A stretch of DNA of 64,000 nt from Paracidovorax avenae (lineage in GTDB: Bacteria; Pseudomonadota; Gammaproteobacteria; Burkholderiales; Burkholderiaceae_C). The position numbers were made by a program, and so were the translations under genes. The stretch lies in the NCBI RefSeq assembly GCF_040892545.1, contig NZ_CP156079.1, positions 3,259,501-3,323,500 on the forward strand. The letters are read 5' to 3'. Below, in pieces: positions 9,119-17,670 of the stretch. Under the pieces are notes generated by a model, which saw nothing but the letters and a program-made list of their open reading frames with translations, had not been told where the DNA came from and searched no databases. The first letter of the stretch is position 1. Each line of letters begins with the position of its first letter.

Positions 9119-9910
9119 TTAGCCGGGACGCGTACGCGTCGCCCCTTTGCGGCACAGGCCGATGTTCGTCCGGGCCGCGCGCACGATCTCCAGGTAGCGC
9201 TCCGCAAGGGAAGGCGTCCAGCCATCCACCGCCGCATCATCGTCCTTTGCCGCATCCTCTGCATATCTGGCGAGTGTCGCCAGGCATTGCGCATGAAGCC
9301 CGTTGCGGTATTGCGTGATGGCCAGGTCGTTCCGAATGGCCCCCTCGTCTTCCCAGTCCAGGGTCACCGAACAGTTCTCCAGCACAGGAGACAGGGTGGC
9401 GAGGGCCGCCTTGAAGTTTCTCTGGTCGTAAAGACGCTGGAACGCAGCACGCGTGTGATCGACTTCGTCCCTGCCGCAGCCTTGCTTCACCCGCAAATAC
9501 CGTCCAGCGAAACTCCCGTTGTAGCCACAGAAATCCCTGCACTCGGCCGGAGTGGCGGCCTTGACATCGACCCCCCGTGCGTTAACGCCAAAGCCCACCA
9601 TGCAGGAAGAGCGCCCACCGTCTTGCCTGGCGATGCCCTGCCCCCGGTCGATGGTTCCATCGAGCGTGCACAGGTTGTCACCCGTCGTCGTTTCGAGCGA
9701 AAACGCCATCACGCCTCTCTCGCTCTTGAGCACAAGGTGCCCCCAGCCCCGCTCCGTCATGTATTCACCCGGCTGCAAAGTACCGCTTCCGTATGGTGCC
9801 GGCTGCCCGGTGGCATCCCCCGCGCAGGCCGACCACGACATGGTCAACAGCACAGTGATCGTCGCCAGCAGCCGCGATGCCGCCGGCTTGGGAAAGTGAT
9901 GGGGTGGCAT
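9119..9910 (-). CDS. Secreted protein of unknown function, cysteine-containing
   Basis: A 263-residue protein not recognised as a known family. It has an N-terminal signal peptide (hydrophobic stretch about residues 14-31, ending SACAG). A Cys is near the cleavage site, but W at -3 does not fit a lipobox well, so a normally exported protein is more likely than a lipoprotein. The mature part has an N-terminal beta-rich region (about 40-130) with several Cys residues that could pair, including CRDFCGYNG. A C-terminal helical region (about 145-255) resembles TPR-like helices (RAAFQRLYDQRNFKAALATL). It lies 82 bp upstream of the czcI-like gene on the same strand, but nothing in it suggests metal binding. 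Divergent from the next secreted genes. Confidence 0.7.
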   Translation of the reverse strand: MPPHHFPKPAASRLLATITVLLTMSWSACAGDATGQPAPYGSGTLQPGEYMTERGWGHLVLKSERGVMAFSLETTTGDNLCTLDGTIDRGQGIARQDGGRSSCMVGFGVNARGVDVKAATPAECRDFCGYNGSFAGRYLRVKQGCGRDEVDHTRAAFQRLYDQRNFKAALATLSPVLENCSVTLDWEDEGAIRNDLAITQYRNGLHAQCLATLARYAEDAAKDDDAAVDGWTPSLAERYLEIVRAARTNIGLCRKGATRTRPG

Positions 9911-10197
9911 GGTGGTCGCAGTCTTCGCGGAAAAATTCCCTGTTGCAGCATGGAACCCTGGGCACCGGGCCAGCAGGTCCTGCCCATGATAGGGCCGTGC
10001 TGCATGCCCTCAGGCTGGCGGCAGGCTGCCCCGTTGCGCCCGGGCATTCAGGCATCTCTGTTGAATCTGGTTGCATCCATATTCCGCGGCCGGGTTCTAA
10101 TGCCCACCTTCCACCGGCGCGCGCCGCGCAGCGCCAGCCCCGGGGGGGTTGGCTTCCAGTTCAGCCCCATCGCAACCTGTTCAACAAGGAATCTGAG
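9911..10197. other. Intergenic region between two divergent secreted-protein genes
   Basis: This 287-bp stretch separates two divergent genes for exported proteins and must hold both promoters. It contains a GC-rich run of pyrimidines and purines near 10120-10150 and AAGGA just before the ATG at 10198. I see no convincing operator palindrome, RNA gene or coding frame with its own ribosome site. Confidence 0.5.
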
Positions 10198-10539
10198 ATG
10201 TCCCGCCTCTGCCCTATCCTGGCTGCCTTGCTCACGATCGCATGCCTACCGCTGGCGCAAGCGCAGGGCGTCAGCGAATTCAACAAGGAAGCGATCAGGT
10301 CCACCGGCGAAGCGGCAGCGATGGCTTTCGTGTGCGGCAAGCTCAACCAGGCCCAGGTCGATGCACACAAGGAAAAGACGCGCCGGCTCTACCTGGCAGA
10401 CGGCGTCTCCCAGGCGACCTTCGATACCCTCTACGCCGAGGGTTTCAAGGACGTGCAGGCCAAGGCCAAAGCCAACCATGTGCAGGCAGGCAGCCCCCAG
10501 TGCCAGCTTCCCGTACCCGGCGCAGGCAAGCCGGACTGA
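10198..10539 (+). CDS. Small exported protein of unknown function
   Basis: A 113-residue protein starting at an ATG with AAGGA 7 bp upstream. It has a signal peptide (LCPILAALLTIACLPLAQAQ, cleavage after AQA or QAQ). The mature part of about 90 residues is helical and charged, with two cysteines far apart (in VCGKLNQ and SPQCQLP) that could form one disulfide bond. Longer frames reaching 9877 lack a ribosome site. I do not recognise the family. It is followed after 11 bp by a DUF4189-like gene on the same strand, so the two are probably co-transcribed. Confidence 0.7.
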   Translation: MSRLCPILAALLTIACLPLAQAQGVSEFNKEAIRSTGEAAAMAFVCGKLNQAQVDAHKEKTRRLYLADGVSQATFDTLYAEGFKDVQAKAKANHVQAGSPQCQLPVPGAGKPD

Positions 10540-10550
10540 GACAGGAAAGC

Positions 10551-11048
10551 ATGCACATGAAGTTCCATACGACCTGCCCCCTGCTTCTCACGGTATTTAT
10601 CGCGGTCTCGAGCCTGCATGCCCAGACCGCATGCCCCTCCGGCGTGGCCGCCGGAAGCGCGCGCTGCGGTCCGAGCGGCGATAGCGGAGACAGTGCGCTT
10701 CCGCGGCCGACAGGCCATTGGGTGAAAACCTGGGGAGCCCTGGTGAGTTCCAACCAGGCGGGTGGAGCCTGGTCCTCCAAAGGCAAGAACTCGGAAGCAG
10801 ACGCGCGCCAGGATGCCCTGACAAGATGCCAGGCCCAGGGCGCATCCGACTGCAAGGTGGACGCGACGTTCTTCAACCAGTGCATTGCCGTCTCCGGCTC
10901 CAGCGCGCAGCGTGGTGTTTTCACGAACACAGGAAAGAACAAGGAGGTTGCCGGCTCACGGGCCCTCAAGGACTGCCAGGACAGCGGCAGAGCGAACTGT
11001 GCAGTGGTGTTCACCGAATGCACCGATCCCTATTTCGTGCGGTACTAG
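10551..11048 (+). CDS. DUF4189-like secreted protein
   Basis: A 165-residue exported protein with a short signal peptide (LLLTVFIAVSSLHAQ). The mature domain shows the DUF4189 pattern. It has WGALVSSNQAGGAWSSKGK, then ADARQDALTRC with CKVDATFFNQCIAVS, and a second half-repeat (GVFTNTGKNKEVAGSRALKDC, CAVVFTEC). Cysteines are spaced as in disulfide-bonded family members. DUF4189 proteins are small periplasmic or extracellular proteins of unknown activity, some linked to interbacterial toxins or their immunity. AGGAA lies 5 bp before the ATG at 10551; a second in-frame ATG follows two codons later. Part of a run of three small exported-protein genes. Confidence 0.75.
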   Translation: MHMKFHTTCPLLLTVFIAVSSLHAQTACPSGVAAGSARCGPSGDSGDSALPRPTGHWVKTWGALVSSNQAGGAWSSKGKNSEADARQDALTRCQAQGASDCKVDATFFNQCIAVSGSSAQRGVFTNTGKNKEVAGSRALKDCQDSGRANCAVVFTECTDPYFVRY

Positions 11049-11078
11049 TCCTTCAGTCCCGGTAAAAGAGAAACTGCG

Positions 11079-11549
11079 ATGGATATGCAACTCATCCACC
11101 CACACACTGGAAAATCTGCCAAACTGGCTATTGCTACACTTTTCATAGCATGGGCCGCGGCGATATCCGGATGTTCAACCCTTGCCCCGGAGCGGGAGGC
11201 CGCAGAGAACCTCATGGGGAAGAACATTGCGGAAGCCTACAAGGTATTCGGCAACCCCTGGCTTGTGGGTACCGAAACCAAGGTCGATCCCAGCAGCAAG
11301 TTCTACGGTCATAAATTCTATTTCTTCGAAAAACGCAGGGGAGCCTACGATCAGCAAAAGCTGGTGGGCTCGTCCATGGATACTTCACAAGGGCGCCCGG
11401 TATATGTGGAGCACTACCGGACCGAGCGTGTTCAGCCGGCATGCCAGATCGGATTCTGGGCCGACAAGAACACCAACATCATCGATTACTACCAGGTCAA
11501 GGGGGATTGTGGCTGGGGAGGATTGGGGCTCGGGCAAACCTTCCGGTAA
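11079..11549 (+). CDS. Small lipoprotein of unknown function
   Basis: A 156-residue protein with an N-terminal hydrophobic segment ending in a good lipobox (AISGC, Cys near residue 32), so it is predicted to be lipid-anchored in the cell envelope. The mature part has the pattern seen in small outer-membrane lipoproteins with a BamE-like fold (MGKNIAEAYKVFGNPW..., then FYFFEKRR). That fold assignment is a guess from pattern, not a recognised family. It has two cysteines near the C-terminus and ends in a glycine-rich tail. It follows the DUF4189-like gene by 30 bp and converges with the response-regulator gene. The start could be the ATG at 11079 or the one at 11085. Confidence 0.7.
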   Translation: MDMQLIHPHTGKSAKLAIATLFIAWAAAISGCSTLAPEREAAENLMGKNIAEAYKVFGNPWLVGTETKVDPSSKFYGHKFYFFEKRRGAYDQQKLVGSSMDTSQGRPVYVEHYRTERVQPACQIGFWADKNTNIIDYYQVKGDCGWGGLGLGQTFR

Positions 11550-11617
11550 ATCACGGCAGATCCGGCTCGCCTCGTGAGAACCTCACCCGCCGCGCACCTT
11601 CCGCCACCCCGCGCAGT

Positions 11618-12307
11618 TCAGGCGCCATCGATGCGAACACCGCGCAACTTGGCGATGAGCTCCACGCGGTTGCGGGCCTCGAGCTTCTGCAGGATCGCCG
11701 TGAGATGTTCCTTCACGGTGTGCTCCGAGAGGTGAAGCGAGGAAGCAATCGGCTTGTTCGGCAGACCGTCCAGGACGAGCGCGAGGATTTCACCCTGTCG
11801 GGGTGTCAGACCGATATCGGCAGGCGACAGGCGGATCTCGCGAGGCGCCATGCACCCGGCCGAAGGCCGTGAGGGCAAGGCTGACGCGTCCGCATCGAAC
11901 CAGACCTGGCCACGGAGCACCGATGTCACGGCCGCATGGTAGGTCTCGGGGGATTCGCTCTTGTGCACGAACCCATGGGCACCGCTGGCACGGGCCTTCA
12001 ACGCGATCGCCGGATGCGCGTCCGCGCTCGTCACCAGCACACGGGTCCCCGGAGACATCGCCACGAGGTTGGCGATGAACGAGGTCGACGCGCCCTCGGC
12101 GAGCCAGAAATCCACGAGAGCCAGCACGGGGGGGCCCTGCGCGGCGACGATGCGCAGTGCGCTGGTGGCATCGAAGGCATGGCGGGTCTCGGCGACAGCC
12201 GCGTGCAGGCCCAGAAAATCGGCCATGCCCTGCGCGACGAGTGGATGGTCATCGACGACCAGCGCATAGCAGGCCGGATGGAGGCGCGAAAAAGGAGACA
12301 GGGACAT
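11618..12307 (-). CDS. NarL/FixJ-type response regulator (orphan)
   Basis: A 229-residue transcription regulator. The receiver domain (about 14-130) has the acidic pair in VVDDHP, the phospho-acceptor Asp in LVDFWL, the switch Ser in VTSAD and the conserved Lys in FVHKSE, so it should be phosphorylatable. The C-terminal LuxR-type helix-turn-helix (about 160-220) reads LTPRQGEILALVLDGLPNKP then LSEHTVKEHLTAIL. No sensor kinase gene is adjacent. The neighbour upstream on the same strand is a chemoreceptor, 210 bp away, so co-transcription is possible but not shown. The frame extends to 12496; the ATG at 12307 matches the usual domain start. Target genes unknown. Confidence 0.9.
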   Translation of the reverse strand: MSLSPFSRLHPACYALVVDDHPLVAQGMADFLGLHAAVAETRHAFDATSALRIVAAQGPPVLALVDFWLAEGASTSFIANLVAMSPGTRVLVTSADAHPAIALKARASGAHGFVHKSESPETYHAAVTSVLRGQVWFDADASALPSRPSAGCMAPREIRLSPADIGLTPRQGEILALVLDGLPNKPIASSLHLSEHTVKEHLTAILQKLEARNRVELIAKLRGVRIDGA

Positions 12308-12517
12308 TGAGACGATTCGCCGGTGCAGCCGAATCGACAAAATGCAATGCGACAGTTGAGCAGAGCGTAACCGCCCGCTACTTGATTTCTGATGAAAAGC
12401 CCCTTCCGGCGCCGCGGATGCAACGCAGGTGACTGGCAAGTGCCCATCTCGTGGGATATGAGGAGGAGCGAGTGGATCAGCCCGAAGCGTGTCCACCCCG
12501 GTGCCGGACGGGACGTG

Positions 12518-14131
12518 TCAGCTGCTCCAGGGCGCCAGCGCCCGGTCGGTGCTCGAAAAGATGGGCTGGCCCATGCCTGCATGCTCCAGCTTGAAGATGC
12601 CCACGGCCTGTACCAGGTCTTGCGCCTGGGCCCTGAGGCTGGCGGCTGCGGCTGCGATTTCCTCGACCAGCGCGGCGTTCTGCTGGGTGACCTGGTCCAT
12701 CTGGATGACGGCTTCGCCGACCTGGTTGACGCCGGCGCTCTGTTCCCCGCTGGCTGCACTGATTTCGCCCATGATCTCGGTCACCCGGCGAATGCTGCCG
12801 ACCACCTCGCCCATGGTGCTGCCAGCCCGATCCGCAAGCTGTTCGCCCATCTCGACACGCGCGACGCTGGTGTTGATGAGGTCCTTGATTTCCTTCGCCG
12901 CCTCGGCGCTTCGCACGGCCAGGCTGCGCACCTCTCCAGCCACCACCGCGAAACCGCGTCCCTGCTCCCCCGCGCGGGCTGCCTCCACCGCCGCATTCAG
13001 CGCGAGGATGTTGGTCTGGAACGCAATGCCGTCGATGACATTGATGATGTCGGCGATCTTCCGCGAGCTTTCGCTGATGCCCTTCATCGTCTCCACCACC
13101 TGGGACACCACCTCGCCTCCCCGCGTCGCCACCACACTGGCGTCCTGGGCAAACTGGTTGGCCTGCCGTGCGTTGTCTGCATTCTGCTTCACGGTAGAGC
13201 CCAGTTGCTCCATCGACGCGGCGGTTTGCTGCAGCGCACTGGCCTGGCGCTCCGTCCTCACCGAAAGGTCGGAATTGCCCTGGGCGATCTGGGTGCTCGC
13301 GGCAGCCACCGATTCGCTGCCTTCGCGCACCCGCGTGACGACATGCGTCAGCGATTCGTTCATGGATTTGAGACTCAGCAGCAGGGTGCCGACCTCGTCC
13401 CGGGCGGCGACATCGATGTGCGTGGTCAGGTCGCCGTCTGCCACAGCCTGCGCCACGTCGAGGGCCTGTGAAACCGGCCTGGTGATCGACCGGATGACCC
13501 ACATTCCAAGGAGCGCCGCCATGGCCACTGCCAATGCCGACCCGCCGAACTCGAGCATCAAGGTAGTGCGCCGGGCACCGTCCAGCGCGTCGGAGCGAAC
13601 CGCGAGCAGGTCCTGCTCCATTTTGTTGAAATCCCCTTCGAGCGCACGGAATCCATCCATGGCGGCCTTATCGAGGCCCTTCCTGAACTCGGCCAGGAAA
13701 TCTTCCCAGGAAATTGCGCCGCTATTGACCTCCCTGCGGAGCCCCTGCATTTTCTCGACAATGGAAACGAACTCTGCCTTCCGGGTTCGCATATCCTCCA
13801 GGCGCTTTTGCTGGGCTGGATTATCGGAAGTCAGGGATTTTGCCTTGTTCCAGGCGGCATCGAAGCTCTTGATGCCGGCGGCCCAGGGTTCGAGAAACCG
13901 GTCCTCCCCTGCCAGCAGGAAACCTCGCGCACCCGTTTCCATGTTCACCATGCTCTCGAGCATCTCCTGCCCGACACCCAGGACCACATAGGTGTGCTGA
14001 TTCATTTCATCAGCTTTCTTGAGCTCGTTCTGGCTCTTGATCGCCACGCCGATAACCACCAGGAAAACCCCGATCACGCCAGCGAATGCCAGGGAAAGCC
14101 GGCGAGCGAGAGGCCAGTTCGACAAAACCAT
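12518..14131 (-). CDS. Methyl-accepting chemotaxis protein with CHASE3-like sensor
   Basis: A 537-residue chemoreceptor. TM1 (about 11-30) and TM2 (about 190-210) flank a periplasmic four-helix domain with the CHASE3-type signature [17 protein letters not shown] linker and the long cytoplasmic signalling hairpin follow, with the conserved tip ([20 protein letters not shown], then [12 protein letters not shown]). It would signal to CheA/CheW. The C-terminus lacks a CheR-docking NWETF-type pentapeptide, ending in ALAPWSS. The start at 14131 has GGAGGA 6 bp upstream. Ligand unknown. Such receptors are often scattered singly in this family. Confidence 0.93.
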   Translation of the reverse strand: MVLSNWPLARRLSLAFAGVIGVFLVVIGVAIKSQNELKKADEMNQHTYVVLGVGQEMLESMVNMETGARGFLLAGEDRFLEPWAAGIKSFDAAWNKAKSLTSDNPAQQKRLEDMRTRKAEFVSIVEKMQGLRREVNSGAISWEDFLAEFRKGLDKAAMDGFRALEGDFNKMEQDLLAVRSDALDGARRTTLMLEFGGSALAVAMAALLGMWVIRSITRPVSQALDVAQAVADGDLTTHIDVAARDEVGTLLLSLKSMNESLTHVVTRVREGSESVAAASTQIAQGNSDLSVRTERQASALQQTAASMEQLGSTVKQNADNARQANQFAQDASVVATRGGEVVSQVVETMKGISESSRKIADIINVIDGIAFQTNILALNAAVEAARAGEQGRGFAVVAGEVRSLAVRSAEAAKEIKDLINTSVARVEMGEQLADRAGSTMGEVVGSIRRVTEIMGEISAASGEQSAGVNQVGEAVIQMDQVTQQNAALVEEIAAAAASLRAQAQDLVQAVGIFKLEHAGMGQPIFSSTDRALAPWSS

Positions 14132-14553
14132 GATATTCCTCCAGTAGACGTTATTATTCGCACTGACGAGCCAGTGCATTTTTTCACCCGGGAACCGCAT
14201 AATTACAGCGAGCAAGGACATGCTGGACCGCGGCGTCGCGTCGCCCTGCTGCGGCAATCATGTTAAAAAATATTCACTGGCCATGCAATGGGGTCATGAA
14301 ACCCGACAATGCAGTTTCCTCGCGAGCGTTGAGTAAAATCTAATACGCTGAGAGATGATTCGATCACAGCCTTCGGTTCGTTTCTAACAATTCCCCATGG
14401 CAGATTCGCTGTTGCGCCATGCAATCAGGCAAAAGCATTCAAAACGCCATCGCGCAACAGCAAAACGCGCTCAGTCACCGAGACCACAAACTCCCTCTCG
14501 AACAGCGGAGCCATGCTCTCCAGGCGGGGTTCCGCAAGGGCATGCCCTGTCCA
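14132..14553. other. Intergenic region upstream of the chemoreceptor
   Basis: These 422 bp separate the 5' end of the chemoreceptor gene and the 3' end of marR, both on the minus strand. The part nearest the chemoreceptor is clearly AT-richer than its surroundings and should carry that promoter; I could not pick out a convincing flagellar sigma-28 site. A perfect 12-bp palindrome (AGGGCATGCCCT, 14537-14548) lies just past the marR stop. I see no gene or RNA element. Confidence 0.5.
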
Positions 14554-15009
14554 TCACTCGCTGAGGTTGGCATACATCCGCTTGAGGAATTCCAGGAGTT
14601 GCGTCTTCTCCGCATCGGAAAAACCGGAAAGCGACGTGTCGTTCCCCGCCTGGAGCACTTCCTTGCTCCTGGGCAACACCTTCAGCGCTTCCGCAGTCAG
14701 TTCGATGCACTGAACGCGCTTGTTGGCGGGATGGACGGTCCGCCGGATGAATCCGTCGCGCTCCAGCCGGGCCAGGGTCTGCGCCATGGAGGGCTGCTCG
14801 ACGCGCAGCAAACGGGCGAGTTCGGCCTGGGTCGTCGCCTGCCCGGTCCTGAGGGCCGTGAGCACCGGCAGGGTTCCCATGCCCACGCCCATGGGCCGCA
14901 GACCGGCTTCGGCACGCCTGCCGAGCTCCTGGGCAACCAGCTTGATGAGAAACGAAGGCGCCGCGAGGGGGTCCGGTTCGGGCGAATGCGTGGTCTTGTT
15001 CGGTGGCAT
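14554..15009 (-). CDS. MarR-family transcriptional regulator
   Basis: A 151-residue cytoplasmic repressor. The winged helix-turn-helix core is visible (TQAELARLLRVEQPSMAQTL as recognition region, then RLERDGFIRRTVHPANKR as wing), flanked by dimerisation helices. Length is normal for MarR proteins. It lies 20 bp after the flavin monooxygenase gene on the same strand, so the two form an operon. The palindrome upstream of the operon (16547-16575) is its likely binding site, giving autoregulation and relief by an aromatic or phenolic ligand, as is usual for the family. Ligand is inferred only. Confidence 0.9.
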   Translation of the reverse strand: MPPNKTTHSPEPDPLAAPSFLIKLVAQELGRRAEAGLRPMGVGMGTLPVLTALRTGQATTQAELARLLRVEQPSMAQTLARLERDGFIRRTVHPANKRVQCIELTAEALKVLPRSKEVLQAGNDTSLSGFSDAEKTQLLEFLKRMYANLSE

Positions 15010-15029
15010 GGGAAAGCGGGGGAATATGC

Positions 15030-16535
15030 TTACCCCTGCCATTTTCGGAGCGCGTGCAGAAGGCCTGCGCTGGCCAGGGTCTGCGGTTCCGTGTCGCCGA
15101 CATATGCCACATATCCGTCCGGCCGGACCAGAAGGCAGGTGAATGGAGGCACGGTGCCGATGGCAGGAATGTGCCATCCCGCAGGCGCAATGACATCCAC
15201 CCTTTCGACTCCAGGCAGAGAAGCGGCCATCGCGTCCGCAGGCCCGATGCCGGCCTGGGCCTGCAGCCACAGGAACTGCCCGGGCATCCTGGCCATCAGG
15301 GAGAAGACGTCCGCACCGAGGACAGACCTCGGTGTGGGCAGGTTGGGCACGCGCATACCCAGCAGGAGGTGTCCGCCGTCGCCCCAGCCATAGCGCAACG
15401 AAAGGCCGCTGAGGGCACCGGCATACCTGCGCGCGACTTCCGGCGCCGCGAGCATGTCTGCCACCACGCCGCGCAAGGCGTCCACCTGCCGCCCCGGCTT
15501 GATGAGCAACGTCTGGGCCCTGGCAAGCTCCAGCACCCCTTCGGCAACCGGATGCCGCTCTTCCTGGTAGGTGTCCAGCAGCGCGTCCGGCGCGCCGTGG
15601 AGGGCCACCCGGGCGAGCTTCCAGCCCAGGTTGGCTGCGTCCTGGATGCCGAGGTTCAGGCCTTGCCCCCCGATGGGCGAATGCGTGTGCGCCGCATCGC
15701 CGGCGAGGAAGACCCTGCCCCTCCTGTATCGAGCGGCCTGCCGGAAGCCATCGGTGAACCTCGACATCCAGCGCGCGGACCGGAGGCCGAAGTCCGTGCC
15801 GAGACCATCCGACATGGCCTCGCGAAGTTCGCCCAGCGTGACCTGCGCCTTGCTGTCGACGGGCGGGCCGATCTTCATCATGCTGACCCGGTGCCAGCCA
15901 GGCTCGACCGGCGATACCTGGTACGTACCGATCTTGCTGTTTCGTCCGAACGCCTGTTGCTCCGTTGGCGGTGCCGCAAGCTCGACGTCGGCCACCAGCC
16001 AATGCGATAGCGGGTCATCCCCGTCGAAGGAGATGCCCAGGCTGCGGCGCACGACGCTGTGGCCTCCATCCGCTCCGACGGCATAGTCGGAGCACAGCGA
16101 CCAGGTCTTTCCAGACCCGTCGGCCACCAGCAGGTGCACGCCCGTCTCGTCCTGTGACGCGTGCAGGAGTGCAACGCCCCAGCGGATGTCCACGCCCAGC
16201 CCGATGGCACGCTCCGTCAGGATGCGCTCGGTCTCGTGCTGCGGAAGAATCAGAGCGTCCGGCCAGTCTCGGTCAAAGGCCTTCGGAGCCATGGGAATGC
16301 CCGAGAAGAGTACTGCGGACAAAGGACGGCCTCTCTGGATGAACTGTCCCGCGAGCCCCCGCTGGGCGAAGACCTCCATGGTCCGTGCATTGATGCCCGG
16401 CGCACGGGATTCCCCCGAGGTGCCTCGAGGGCGCCTCTCGATGAGCACCACATCGACGCCCATCGACTTCAATTCGCAGGCCAGCATCAGCCCGGTCGGC
16501 CCGGCGCCCACCACAACGACATGTGCATCGCTCAT
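15030..16535 (-). CDS. FAD-dependent aromatic monooxygenase (PheA/TfdB/rifampicin-hydroxylase type)
   Basis: A 501-residue flavoprotein hydroxylase of the class A NAD(P)H-dependent family. The N-terminal Rossmann motif is VVGAGPTGLMLA (about 7-18). The DG motif is GADGGHSVVR, and the second FAD motif is GRVFLAGDAAHTHSPIGGQG, followed by LNLGIQDAANLGWKL. A C-terminal thioredoxin-like domain ends the protein. These enzymes hydroxylate phenols, polyketides or antibiotics such as rifampicin. The substrate cannot be read from the sequence. It is the first gene of an operon with marR, and an operator-like palindrome lies 12 bp before the start codon. A role in inducible detoxification of an aromatic compound is inferred. 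Confidence 0.88.
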   Translation of the reverse strand: MSDAHVVVVGAGPTGLMLACELKSMGVDVVLIERRPRGTSGESRAPGINARTMEVFAQRGLAGQFIQRGRPLSAVLFSGIPMAPKAFDRDWPDALILPQHETERILTERAIGLGVDIRWGVALLHASQDETGVHLLVADGSGKTWSLCSDYAVGADGGHSVVRRSLGISFDGDDPLSHWLVADVELAAPPTEQQAFGRNSKIGTYQVSPVEPGWHRVSMMKIGPPVDSKAQVTLGELREAMSDGLGTDFGLRSARWMSRFTDGFRQAARYRRGRVFLAGDAAHTHSPIGGQGLNLGIQDAANLGWKLARVALHGAPDALLDTYQEERHPVAEGVLELARAQTLLIKPGRQVDALRGVVADMLAAPEVARRYAGALSGLSLRYGWGDGGHLLLGMRVPNLPTPRSVLGADVFSLMARMPGQFLWLQAQAGIGPADAMAASLPGVERVDVIAPAGWHIPAIGTVPPFTCLLVRPDGYVAYVGDTEPQTLASAGLLHALRKWQG

Positions 16536-16546
16536 CGGAGCCTCAC

Positions 16547-16575
16547 AGTTAATACATAGGCACCTATTATTAACT
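16547..16575. promoter_or_regulatory. MarR-type palindromic operator
   Basis: An almost perfect 29-bp inverted repeat: outer arms AGTTAATA and TATTAACT, inner arms ATAGG and CCTAT, with one extra base in the left arm and a CA centre. It is AT-rich in a GC-rich setting and ends 12 bp before the monooxygenase start codon. Its size and symmetry suit a MarR dimer, and marR is the next gene in the operon. Confidence 0.75.
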
Positions 16576-16636
16576 GCTGCGCCTGCCCGGTCAAACGAGC
16601 CGCGATGGCTCCCCCACGATGCGGTGGGCCGGGAAA

Positions 16637-17371
16637 CTACCGGCCGAACTCGTCGAACAGCGAGCGCAGGACCGGTGTCCCGGGCATCCTGTCCAGCGGG
16701 ATGCCGGCCTGTTCGAACCAGCTCCTGTCCGCCTCGGGGTGCGGACTGCTGAGGACGACGGTGCCCCGGCCGAAGGTGTAGCGGGCGGCGGCCACGTCGC
16801 CATTGCCATAGGTGGCGAGCGCGCGGAAGCCGCGCCGGGCGCTCTTCTGGAAATAGGGGCCGTCCTGGAAGAAAATGCTCTCGAGCCGGCCCTTCCAGCG
16901 CACCGACACGGCCACTTCATCGCTGGTGGTGACCGGGAAACCGGGACGGCCGACCTCGCCATCGACCTCGTCCTCAATCAGGCCCATGTTGTCGCGGTCG
17001 GCCAGATAGGCGCCCATGCACAGGCCCAGATAGCCGCCACCCCGCGACACGAAATCACGGACGGCGGCGATCCGCCGTTCACCCATTGCCCGCAACGCGG
17101 CCGGGATGTCCTGCCCACCACCGGGTTGCACGTAGATCGCATAGCCGCGCAAGGTGGCAGATGTGACGTCGCGCGCCTCCTTCGGGCCGATGAAATCGAC
17201 CTTGTAGGACGGCCCCATGGCCTCGATCGCTTCCCTGGCGGTCTCGGAGCAATCGTCGCAGCCGGCAGCGCCGCGATAGACCGCGACATGGACCACGGGC
17301 TGCGCAGCCGCCGTGCAATGGCAGGACGCCGCAAGGCAGAACGACGCGGCGAGCCGCCATGGCAGTTGCAT
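16637..17371 (-). CDS. Exported amidotransferase-like protein (BPL_N domain)
   Basis: A 244-residue protein with a signal peptide (LAASFCLAASCHCTAAAQ). The mature part resembles the biotin-protein-ligase N-terminal/glutamine-amidotransferase-like domain. It has VAVYRGAAGCDDC at the start, YVQPGGGQDI, and a nucleophile-elbow-like GGGYLGLCMGAYLA with a Cys in the expected place (about residue 117). A histidine occurs later in SSPHPEADRSW. Most relatives are described only as BPL-N domain proteins, and the exported ones have no defined reaction. The domain call is reasonably firm, function unknown. It has no obvious partner nearby; dusA is divergent, 299 bp away. Confidence 0.75.
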   Translation of the reverse strand: MQLPWRLAASFCLAASCHCTAAAQPVVHVAVYRGAAGCDDCSETAREAIEAMGPSYKVDFIGPKEARDVTSATLRGYAIYVQPGGGQDIPAALRAMGERRIAAVRDFVSRGGGYLGLCMGAYLADRDNMGLIEDEVDGEVGRPGFPVTTSDEVAVSVRWKGRLESIFFQDGPYFQKSARRGFRALATYGNGDVAAARYTFGRGTVVLSSPHPEADRSWFEQAGIPLDRMPGTPVLRSLFDEFGR

Positions 17372-17670
17372 TTGGGAGTCGTCCTTGCGCGGGTGGACGA
17401 TTCAGCCCGAGAGAGGGCACACGCCGGAAGCGCCATTGTCCACGCCTGGGGCCTGCAGCGCGGCGCGGGAACACCCGGTGCCGTTTTCGGCCACGCTGAC
17501 ATAATCCTGGACCAACTCCCACCGGAGTCACTTCTCGGCCACTTTTTCGGCTGCCGGCCTGCGCCAGCCGGCTCTGAGCCGTACCCACGGGCACGCATCG
17601 GCCTTTGCCGCACCATGCAGCGCCCTGATAGCAAAAGTGGGCCAACCCGTCGAAAACAGGACCAGCCAAG

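Noticed and set aside
12307..14131. A two-component system formed by the response regulator and the neighbouring chemoreceptor
   Set aside because: Chemoreceptors do not phosphorylate regulators directly and no CheA or histidine kinase gene is present, so the pair is only neighbours.
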